The notes under the pieces: generated by a model | What the model saw: only the letters and a program-made list of their open reading frames with translations | Told to the model about the DNA's origin: nothing | Databases searched by the model: none | Assembly (NCBI GenBank): GCA_002633005.1 | Contig: NMRA01000196.1 | Coordinates: 480,824 to 544,823, forward strand | DNA length: 64,000 bases | Source: Phoronis australis | Taxonomy: Eukaryota > Phoronida > Phoronidae | Direction of reading: 5' to 3' | In this document: one piece after another, positions 47,801 through 59,800 of the stretch | Layout of the letters: the number at the start of each line of letters is the position of its first letter | How positions within the stretch are numbered: position 1 is the stretch's first letter | Position numbers and translations under genes: made by a program

Positions 47801-50800
47801 CTGTTGAATTTTGTAACATTGGGATTGTTGTAGCTCCATGCAGGCAAATATCGTTTCCTTAGGTCATCGTAGAATGGGCATTCGATAACAAAATGATATT
47901 CTGACTCGACATATGTCCTAACACAGAGAGGGCATAACCTTTCCGTTCTGCTAAGTTTCAAGTGTCTACCCTTTTCAATCATTAGTGCATGCGCTGAACA
48001 TCTCAATCTTACCATATCAGATCTAACATTTACATTGTCAATTACATCTAAATAGTTTTCAAAACATATATTTAACTTAAAAGTTCTGTAAGTTTCCAGC
48101 TTAATCGAATTGTTCAAAATATCTTGCCATTTTTGCTGATCAATATCTTTGCATCTTTGTTTAAAAAGTGATATGAAGCTTGTCTCGGAACCTACACCCT
48201 GATTATACCATGCTTCTCCAAAACCAAACTGAAATAACAATTTCTTAACATCATTAACCCAGCACGGTTTATTAACATTTTCCGTCATATTGTACTGCCA
48301 TTCATAGCAATGATATGTAATTTTTGACTCATCGGTTTTTAATAGTTTTAACCAATATTTCATAATTCTAGGAAGTCGGTAAGCAATCAAGGAGTAACGA
48401 CCCATCTCACCTCTAGCAGTCGATGAAATTGCCGTGCTAGGCAAATTTAAAATTTCTTTACAAAATTTTGTGTGGACTATTTCAATACATTCGCAATCAT
48501 TAAAACCCCAGATCTCACAGCCATAATGAAGTATCGGCAATATTTTACAATCGAATAATTTTAAACTAACTTTAACAGGGAGTGCATTAAAACCATTGAC
48601 ATTTTTTCTCATCAAATTCACTGCCTTAGTAGCCTGTAATGATAGAGTTTTCTGTGCGCAAGACCACGAACCTTTCGTAGTAAACATTAATCCTAGATAT
48701 TTGTATGCATTTACAATATTAACAGTATTCCCATCATACGTCCATTTTTCATACGATCGTAACATTCCACCTTTTCTGAAAACAATTATCTTAGTCTTCG
48801 ACATGTTAACAATCAATTTCCATTTCTGGCTATACTCATATAAAATGTTCAATTTTTTCTGCAGTCCTTTCACACTATAAGAAAATAAAACCAAATCATC
48901 AGCAAACAGCAGATGCAATAATTCAGCTGATCCCATGGAAATTGTTTCACCTCCCCCGGATTCTAATTCTTGTTCGAGATCGTTTATAAATAAAATAAAC
49001 AAAAACGGTGATAGCTGAGAGCCTTGTTTTAGACCATTATGACAATCAAAGAACTCCGTGTAGCTTCCGTTACTCATTTTCACGCACGCTTTTACTTCAG
49101 CGTACATTGCTTTTATTATCTTATACATCTTACCTTCTATGCGATTGTTTCTTAATTTAAAATACAATGCGCTTCTATATATACTGTCATAAGCTGCCTT
49201 AAAATCCACGAAAGCACAATAGAATCTACCTTTATCTCGTGTCAAATATTTAATTATTAACGTATATAAAGCAAACATGTGATCCACCGTACTGTGTCCT
49301 TTCCTAAACGCAGCTTGAGACATACTAATTACGTTTTCTCTTTCCGACCATTTTTGAAGTCGCTGGCACAATATTTTTTCGAATATTTTGGCCGTGACTT
49401 GCATGAGGGATATTCCTCTGAAATTTTCAGGAATTTTGGTACCGCCCTTAAATATCGGTACTATAATGGATTTTGTCCATTCTTTTGGAAACACACCATT
49501 TTTAAAAAAGTAGTTGTAAAGCTGGAACAGCGAATCTACCAACTTTTTATCAGCATACTTGTAGAACTCAATGCTAATTTTATCACATCCTGGCGAAGTT
49601 CCATCTTTCATACTACCGATGGTTTGTATAATTTCGTCTTTTGTGATTTCAGCGTCCAACTCCATATCAACAACTGCATTACTTGAATTGATGTCATTTT
49701 TTACTGAGTTCTCAATAAAAGCATGAAACTCAGCGAACTCCGGATTAGTAACAAAATATTGGCCTTCGAACAGAGAGCTGAAATAATTTATCCATTCCTC
49801 CGGTTTAATATTCGTTGATACACCTTTCTTCTTAATATTAAATGCGCGCCAGAATTTTTTACTGTCTTTACTCTCCACAGCTGATTTCAAAGTTTTGTAA
49901 TGTTTTCTTTTACACTCTATCTGTTTCACTTTTTTTAAGTTTCCATAATCCCTTCTAGCTTGTACATATAGAGTTCGGCAAATGTTTTCTCTCAGTGTTC
50001 CAATACTGAATCTAAAATTACATAATTTTTGCCTAACGACAGCTCTCATCTCCCTACAATCAGCGTCAAACCATTTGGGAAAACTAACTGGGTTATAAGA
50101 TATGTTCACTTTTGGTTTTAACATGTCTGCAGCACATAATTTAATGGCTTCCATTAAACTTTCTACACTTGAATCTATGGTCGAGGGTAAATGACTCTGC
50201 ACGTCAGCGAGCAACTGATCCACCTCCGGGCTCGACCAGTTTTCTGCATATCTTAGGCTCAACCCCTCGTTCCATTTATAAACATTTTCATTCTGTTCAC
50301 CTCGAGCCCAGTTGTTTTGCTGCGTCTTACACATACTAAAAATCAATGGAAAGTGCGCAGTCGATTCACATATTTCACCGATTTCAAAACCGTCCACACA
50401 GTACAATAAATCCTTGCTCATCATGACATAATCAACAACACTACATCCATTATAAGTTACACATGTTACACTACCAATGTCTGCATCTTTCCCTACTCTT
50501 CCATTCAGAATTCTTATCTCATTTCTTTGACAAAAATCTAATAATTCTGTACCAAACTCATTTACCTCACCATTATCTTGTGAGGTCCTACAACACAGGC
50601 GATCTTCTACATAACCAACACAATCAAAAATAGCACTGGATTCATCCATATACTTAATACTGTCATCTGCAATAAAGTCTGGCCTGTTACGCGTACGAGC
50701 ATTAAAATCGCCCATAATTAAAAGGTGACAATCCCCTCTCATTTCAGCAGTATAACCTTGCACCTCCCGCTCAAGTATTTTCATTATTTCCAAATTTTTA

Positions 50801-53800
50801 CTTGAACTTTTTGGAGACTGATACACAACTGCAACTAAAACAGGATACAGATAATCGGGTAGGTCAATTTTTACCCATAAAACGTCACACGAATTTGAAG
50901 GAAGCCTAATAGCCCCCAATACATCCTTACAAAATAATACTACACCGCCAGAATTCCGAAATGCTTGAGGGTGTTTACTTCTCACCGACCCAAAACACTG
51001 GTACCCTTCCAGTGTAAACTCATCTTCATTCATTCCCCATGTTTCAACAAAAGCGATGATATCATATGTATATATCATATTTACAAAATCAGATCTCTGT
51101 ATTTTATGCTTTAGACCTTCGATATTCCAACAAATGAACTTCCATGACGACTTGTCTTGCGGACCTTGGCCTAACCTCTATTGCTGGTCCAACTGAGCTT
51201 GAGACGAGCTGGCCATGTGGAAAACCTGATCATCATGTTGAACAGCGGCTTCCGTTCGGGTTGATGGGTGGCGTGGGTCAGCATTAGTCGTGCGGGGTTT
51301 GATTTTTACCATATCGTTTTCTTCATCGTAAACATATACTCTGCCATTACAGATTAGCTTGTTAAAGCTGATTTTAGCGTTTTCCATGCTGTTTGATTGT
51401 GAGAATTCGTACAGCTTTCTCCTTGCCTTCTTAACCCGGATTGAGAAGTCTTCTGTTATGAATATGTTGGGGTCCATCACTTCTCTTCGTTTCTTCATTA
51501 TTTTTTGCTTATCTTTCGAATTCAGTTTTGCTATTATGGGCCGCACTTTCCCCTGGGTTTTACGGCCCAGTCTGTGAGCTCTCTCGATGTTTGTATCTAC
51601 AATGTTCAGCTGCTCCTTGAGAAACTCTTCAAGTTGCTTTTCCGATTCTTCCCAGGTTTCATTACCATTTTCAACCATGCCATGGAATATAAGGTTGTCT
51701 CGCCTGGATCGATTTTCTAAATCATCTAACTTTTCTTCCAGTGATTTGACCTGATCACGTAACGTAGAGTTCTCTTCCCTTGACGTGGCATACTCGCGTC
51801 TGAGAGACTCAAAGTCGTTGGACAGTTTTTCGAACTTGTCGTTTATTATCTCTAATAGTTGACGGTTGGATATATCTGTAGTCTTCGGGCTCGTCTCACT
51901 TCTAGGCATATAGGACGAAATACTTCGAGTCACTGACCTGTCACTGGCTGAAGGTGTTGTTGTCTTCCTAGTCCCAGGCATTATCGCTAATATTACATAT
52001 ATATATTAAATTTGTATTTCGCCTTGTTCAGCTGCCTAAGAATAGAATTAGGCATCCTACTCTTATAACTTACTGTTCTGGAATTCTATTTCCGTTGCCA
52101 ACAAGAGAACATCGAAACAATCGACGAATCAAGAAAACGTTTCAGGTTCTAGCCTGACCCTAAAATTAAAAAGTAATCCTTCAAATAGACTAGGCCAACC
52201 CCCCTATTACGGAATGTAGACGCATCTTCGAATGTAGGCGGATGGGCCTAAACACGCGCATATACATGTACCATGAAATAAAGTTTTCGACTGATCAGTG
52301 ACGGAATTTTAAAATTCTTAGAAGACTTTCTTTCGCAGAAACCGTCATTCCGAAGTTAGCGCCTTTTATTTTGGTAGGCTACTTCAGTGACTCCGGCTTT
52401 CGGCACGACTAAATTAAATATTTTCCAAGTTAGCAATTCCCGAAAAGTCATTAATATGTAAGTACAAGTGTCGTCACTTTTCGGAATATCGGCCGGCTTC
52501 GGACTCTTGCCCGCTGTCGGGGGAATTTCATTTGGAACTCTCGGCCCTTCAGACTATCGAACCAGCCTTCAACTAATTTTTGATTTTTCGGCGAACCCGT
52601 TGATTTTGAAATAATTTTATGCCTGAGAGCATTTCTTAAATTTAGCTTATTCAATTCCTCGTCGTCTACCATACTTATACGCTATTCTCACTGTGAACGT
52701 CAAAATATTTCCTATACTGCTTTGCGTGACTGGTGATTTAGGTACAAACTGCTGTCAACATTGTGTGGAGAATAAGCACGACTGAACCAGGCTTCGCTGG
52801 TCAACGTAACCTTTCAGTTACGAACACAACATCATACGTACGAAAACAAATCACACACACGAACTGCGAAATTCAATTACCGTTCGAAAATGCAAAGAAC
52901 CATATGATTTTTCGTCGAATGATTTTGCTGTTCGTGTGGTACATGAGTCTTGTTCGAAAGTGCGTTGTTTGGTACCTATGATTCAGTGGCTCTAACAGAA
53001 GTTTCATTTTTCTGGTGTATAGTTCGAATTTAAAAGTCACTGCATGAGAAAGACAAGCAAAATAAAATACCGCATGAACTTTGGTCACGAAAATCTCATT
53101 TTCTAGTATGTGTTGAACTAATGAATCTTCGAAAGCAACACTATTTGTCAGATTACTCGTTGTATAACAATGCGTAGAACGTGAAAAACATACTAAATTT
53201 CGGGAAGGTTCTGTGCCACTGAAGCATAAATAGAACTGTGTACCTGGAAATTTTACAGATTGTTCGTCTACGCATTTCTCCATCAGTTTCAAATATCAAA
53301 ACAAACGATTTGTCTACTGCTCGTCACGTCGATTTTTCACCCCCTGGACAAGGCCCATCTCCGTATTTGGTATGGAAAGACATAGCCGTAGCGCCTTTCC
53401 CGTATAGACCGGCAGCCCAGAGCACTTAGCATAGATAAACGAGGTACCAAAATCTGACCAGGGGAGCATTTAGAGTACATAAATGGACGTCTGCCGTTGT
53501 CTGCACTCTGGGTGTGACCCCTGGGGGCTTTACAAAGGACCCAAAAATGAGCTAGACTAGATATTTGAGGTACCAGCCAAAACTGATTTAAAACGAACAA
53601 TAGTACCACACTGAGCACCGAATGACCCATGAAAGACAAATTGAACTCTGGAATGAGTCCGGCAGAAACCAAAAAGGACCCCCCAAAAATGAGCTAGCTT
53701 GCACATACATTCGAGGTACCACAAAAAAACTCCATGTGATTCAATGCATGTCACAGATCACTAAAACCCCAATGGCAGACAAAATGCACTCTGGGTTGTG

Positions 53801-56800
53801 CCTGGCAGAAACACCCGAAAATCTCAACCACGGTATGCCATCAAAATATTGAGCTACATGTAGGTTAGTTTTTCAAGGTACCGGCCAAAATTGATTTCAA
53901 ACGATCAATAGTACCACACAGAACACCGAATGACGCATGACAGACAAGTTACACTCTGGAGTGGCTCCGGCAGAAACCAAAAACGACCCCCAAAGATGAG
54001 CTAGCACATGCATAAATGTACATTCGAGGTACCACAAAAAGAAACAATTACATGAGATTCAATACATGCCACAGGTAACTAAAAGCCTAATGACATACAA
54101 AATACACTGTGAGTTGTGCCCGGCAGAAACCCCAAAAATCTCTTTGACCACGGTATGCCATGAAAAGTTTGAGATTAGACTAGATTTTCGAGATACCGAC
54201 CAAAACTGATTTTAAAAGAACAACAGTACCACACAACAACGTGTTACGGCAACAAGGGGTGGTAAGTGAGGTGATTAATTCACCACACCAATTTAGACAG
54301 ACAAGAAGAGTTCCTGCCAACACACACAACATTTCAAAGTCACATGCCTGATTACAACAATTCATTCTTTAAAGACGTACTGTGCGGAAAGCTCGGCCCC
54401 TCTGTGAAGTTCTGGGGACTGTATGTATACATGAGTTATCATCTCCACAAAATCTGATGCATGCTTTGCGCAAAAACAAAATAGAGGACAACATAGAATT
54501 ACTCCCAGAACTCATCGACGTTTTATTTTTGGTCTTAATCGACCTAATGACACTTACTGTGATTGTCTTTTTCTCTACCAGCTCAAAAACGTCACACCGC
54601 AAATTCCAATGATTCTGGAATCGGGCGTTCTCGGTTAGAAGGACTAGCCAAACTTTTTCAAGGTCAGCAATAGATTTAACGCTTGAACTGACCGTTAACA
54701 GAGACGCATCTTCACCTATGAAAGGAATTTGTAATTTTCACAATTCCAACTCTGCCATGAGAAGATGGTGCATTACATCAACTCAGCGAGGATGTCTGTT
54801 ACGGAGTTGAGGTATCTGGCAGGACGACAGAGGAACCAGCAATGCATCTACGAGGAAGTAGAATTGAAAAAGATTCCCACGACAAGGACCAATTGATGAA
54901 TGCAATTTCTAATTCCTGTGAACACTTTTCAGAGCCAGCAACAACATCCGACTATTTGAATTACATGGAATTGTTCATTGTGGTGCCCCGAATGATGACC
55001 TAGTTCCAGGGTGCAATTTGTCTGTAAATGGGTCATTGAATGTTCAGTGCGGTACTATCGTTCGTTTTCAATCAGTGTTCGCCGTATCCTCAAATATCTA
55101 GTCTAGCTCGTCATTTTGGGCCCTTTTAAGCCCCCCAGGGGTCACGCCCAGAGTGCAGACAACGGAATTAAAGACGTCCATTTCTGTACATACTGAGGTG
55201 GACTCCAAATGCGCCCGCGGTCAGATGTTGGTACCTCGTTAATCTATGCTAAGTGCTCTGGGCTGCCGGTCTGTTATATGGAAATGTGAGCTTTGACCTT
55301 GGATGTAAACAAAACAATGTCTATTTTAACCAGCAGACAGTTTGACTACTTTGAGCGCATGCTCGCTTTTACATTATAAGTCGGTGGGCCAGATCTCATA
55401 GTGTTCATCCTTGTGAGTACTTTGGGGGGCAACCTAGTTTTTTCTATGTGGCTAGATAATATAACTATATAACAAATTCCAAGTTCCCACGTCTACATTT
55501 GCACATTTTTAAAAAAAAATGTTTTTGGTGCACACAATATTATGCACATTCCTGCCACTTGGTGGCGTTTTTATACTGAATTGATCAATCAGAGAGCCAG
55601 ATTGTATTGTTGTGCTTAGTTACTTCAATATGGCGGCTCCCATGGAGTGTGATGCCTATATTATTCAAGGTTTATCAAACAGCACAAAATTGTGATGCCA
55701 GAACCTGAAGAAGCCGAGAGAAGTTTCCTGGCGAAAGCTGGTGGAGTGTGGAACTCTGTAGATCAGTAGATAAAAAAGAAGAAGAGGTGTCACAAACGTT
55801 TGTGCAGAAAACAGTTGCATGTCCTGCTATAGCCTATACAATATACTGCTGTAGAAGACCAAGTGTCAGACCAAAAATTGAAAGGGAATAGAAAGGCATA
55901 GCAACGTTTCAAGACACCAGCAGTAGTACTAAAGCTGAAGCTGCTGAAAGTGATACAGATGTTATCCAAAATTTCCCAAGAAAATCAATTATACTTCCAA
56001 AATCTGAAACACCCAATTAACCTGAACAAGACAGGAACATTCTGAAACATGAGTGCATGATTTGTTAGCAGGAAAAGTGTATTATTTAACACATTTCAAG
56101 AAAGAGAAAGAAGAAACAACTTTATAGCTTTGAAAAACAGGTACGTGTTTTTGAAATGTACTTCTTGGTGTTTTCCAAGTGTGTTTCAGTTTTATCACCA
56201 ATCGTTTTTTTAACTTGTTCAAACCCTTGGCTGTGGCCTAGGCCTTAGACAATACCGCTGACCCAGTAGAGACGGTGATCATACCGTAAGTACTCCATAT
56301 GCCGGATGCTTTTCGGCAAATTATGCATCACACTGGTTAAACCATAAGTCATGTTCCTATAAGTTTAGATGTATCGTGTAGAGAGATGACTCTGAGGAGG
56401 CCGTTAATGTTTTCATTTGTTCCCAGTTTAAACAAATACTCCTGCAATCCTGTTTTTCGAACATTCCGTTGTTCAGTTGCCACATCGACACTGCTTGCGC
56501 CAGGAAGTAATCATATTGCGTTATACTGTGGTGTGATTTTAAGTACTTTAAGTCAAAAAATTTTGAGAAGGTTAACTGGAGTAGGTGGTTGCAACCAACA
56601 AGCCCAAGTGGCCGTCATCCCCTGCCGTAATCCTGGGATAGTGGCAACCTCTTCTCAATTTTTGTAAACATTAATTACTTAGGTAGCTGCAATGGTAATT
56701 AAATTAAAGTGTCTAAGTGGCCAGCGTCCCCATCGTTATTTGAGGACGGTGGAAGGCACTGCCCATTTCGTCAAACGTACCTCAAGTATAAATCGATTGA

Positions 56801-59800
56801 CTATGTTGTAAGCATCTGATTTAAAAAATTAAATTTCAAACAGTGCACTGGTATATCAGCTGTTTTATTTTCAATTGCATCAAGTAATCTAATTATTAGA
56901 CGATCAACAATTTTAGGTGACAGATCAGCCACCATGTAAATTTGTTAGGCTGGTGGTAGATCACTTCCTGGTAAGTCCGTCTGAAAAATTTGCATGCCAA
57001 CTCACTCATAGTTAAATGTTAAATAATTAGTGTTAATAGTTCTGTTTTTTTCAGTTGGACTTTTATCACAACCAACAGCTCAGTCCAGAGCCCTGAATAT
57101 GCAAATGAAATTCAAAGATAAAGACCTTGTGTCTTAGAAGCCAAGTACCACAGATCATCATGCTATGAAAATAGAAAGACAAAGAATGTGAAGAGTGACG
57201 AATCCACAGTTTTCAGAGATGTTTTTGTACAGTTTTGTTTGGAGTTCATTGAATCAAAGCTTCTAACACACGGAGATGTCATTTGCCTTTCAAAACTAAA
57301 GCAAGACTTTGAACCTGTTCTTCAGAAATTTGATGTGCATGAAGTTATTTGAACAGGCAATCTTAAGAAATATTGTTGAAGCTACTCACTGTTGTAGGTT
57401 GTGCCCCACTAAGAGATACGAAATTGAATTGAGGCTGTGTTTAATAATGCACTTGCTGACTCTAATTAACACAGCCCATTTTCACATATTTTGAATCAAA
57501 CGTTTGCCCAAATCCTGCTCGCCTCCAAACAAGGAGGCAGTGTTTGACCCTTCATTGTTCGCTGGCCAATCACCAGTGTGAAGTACTGTACATGTACACT
57601 CTCTAATCGACTATAGTTGGCTCCTTGGCGGTGGAGCTTTACAGTAAAAATTCATGGCAATGCCCGCAGCTCCATTGACAATACTAAACGATGAACGCTG
57701 CGAGTGCAAATAGAAGTTCTGTATGCTGGGAAACTGAGTTTGTGCTGCAATGCTGGGTCAAGCTGTACAGAAATGTGCAGCTGTGACAACTTTAGTAACA
57801 TCAGCAACACTGACTGCATAATATTGGATAGTTCTTTGACGAACAAGTCAACCCTAAATAGACTTCCAACCCCGTTTTTGTTTTTCTTTTGTATTAAAAA
57901 GTGAATTGTATTTGTTGATTAAGTCATAGAAAGTACATACTTTGATCATTGTCATGTATTTGTCTCATACTGCTTGATAAACATTCACAGAGATCATTCA
58001 ACTATATTGTTTTTGTACTATAACGTATTTCTGCAAACAAGCTGCAGTTTACACCATTAGTCAATGGTTCAGCCATTGAGGCACAATTTTTGCCCAGTCT
58101 CAAGTGTTTTGTGTTATTTTTGTTGCCAGACAATGCCAGACTAACCTCCACTAGGTGTCACTTTACATTTTTTAAATTTCACTGTTTACAATTAGTCTAC
58201 ACTAGTAAAACGTGTAATGTGAGTGTATTATTGTTCAATACAATGACATCGATGGGACCATATTACTTGTTTTACAAAAAAGATCGCAAAAACTGTTGTT
58301 TTTACAAATATTCGTTCTCTAAGCTCTATGGTGGTTATTATGCAACTTCAAACTCAAATTTCTCAAAAATGTGCAACTTTATATGTGGGAACTTTTTAGA
58401 TTTTGAAAACACTCTAGTAAATGAATTAAAAAAATAAAATAAAATTGCCCCCGTAAAGTACCCACAGAAACCATTTTCTAGATGCCATACAAATTCTGGC
58501 TCACCGCCTTTATTAGGGGTGGAGAGTTAAAAAATGCATTGGGATGGAAGATTTTATAGTTCGTCTGTGTTTCAAAACCAAAATTACTCAATCGAATCGG
58601 ACGTTTTCTTTGAAGAATTTTTTACAATATTCAAGGTAATTAACTCTCATGTTTAGAACCTCAAAACTATATTCACAGCAAGATCTGTTTAAAGGGTATT
58701 TTTATAAGTTTTCGGGTTCCATGACTGATTTTAGCAATGACATCCATATTTTCGCAGTAACATTTTAGTTGCATCGTGAGTCACGTCACAAAATAGTAGA
58801 CTTCCGTTACTGTTCTGTCAGAAATAGTGATGAGCAATATATATTTTTCGACTTCAGTGGCTGTTATGGAAATACGACTCTGGAAAGCCAAGAAAGGTTG
58901 CTTTTGAAAGATACTTGAGTAAGTAGTAAAAACATACTTGGACTTTGTTCATGCGCTCACATCTTTGTGTGTGGTCGCATATTACCGTCATCTGCCCGGG
59001 CACTGGGGCGTCTAGCGTCCGCTGCTATATCTCCAAAACCCGGTAAAGAGTCTTTATAAAAGTTGCTAGATATGTTTACGTGCACCTGACAACGGAATAT
59101 GTTGGCTTTTGGACGGATCTGACAACCACTGAGGCCCCTAGTGACAATTCAACTGTATTACGTTTGCCTGTGGATCTTATTAGATTCTTGACGGAATTTC
59201 AAGAAATTTGTGCAAATAGGTTTTGTGGCTTCGACGCAGCGGTCGACAAAAAGGCTAGCCCGATGGCCCGGGCCCAGTGGATTTACGGTAAGGCCAGTAC
59301 TTTTTAAAACTTACCGGACCGGCAGGCCAATAACTTTCAAATATAGGCTCATGTGAATGTGGTCTCATATGGTATTGATTCAAAAATGTTTATTGACTAA
59401 TTTTACATGTATGTGCCTCTGAACACTTGAACGTCAACGAGCTCACTTTTGAACCTTGTAGCACATTTATTTGATGAAGCTCGAACACTGCTTCGACTGA
59501 GTTCTTAGCCTCTCAGTGGCCATTTTCATTCACGAATTTGTTTTTTGCCTCCGCCACCCTATCTGCCAAACCACTCAAAGGATCATTATGAAAATTGGAA
59601 GACATCACTGGTATGAAAGTTGCAATTATTTTTGCTCAATTGTTTTCACATACTGTTTCAGACGCGTGTGTATAAACTCAATTTTACTTCCTTTTTCCCA
59701 GGGATTTTCCAATGCAATGCGAAAATATATTGTCAATGGGTGGATTAATCATATACAAAGACTTTTATTTTCACTGCAAGCAATTTTCACATGTCTCTGG

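Larger units (their letters stand above)
47636..52005 (-). mobile_element. Full-length two-ORF non-LTR retrotransposon
   Basis: A ~4.37-kb insertion in intron 4 of gene B; copy A has the empty site (about 20740-20755). It contains ORF1 (51178-51981) and ORF2 (47701-51078 or longer), both open, a very short 5' leader and a ~60-nt 3' UTR. The domain set (RRM-type ORF1, APE-type endonuclease, RT with FADD box, C-terminal Cys-His motif) places it in the broad CR1/L2/Jockey group. I do not assign a clade. Target duplications are obscured by AT-rich flanks, so the ends are known to within ~10 bp. Confidence 0.9.
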
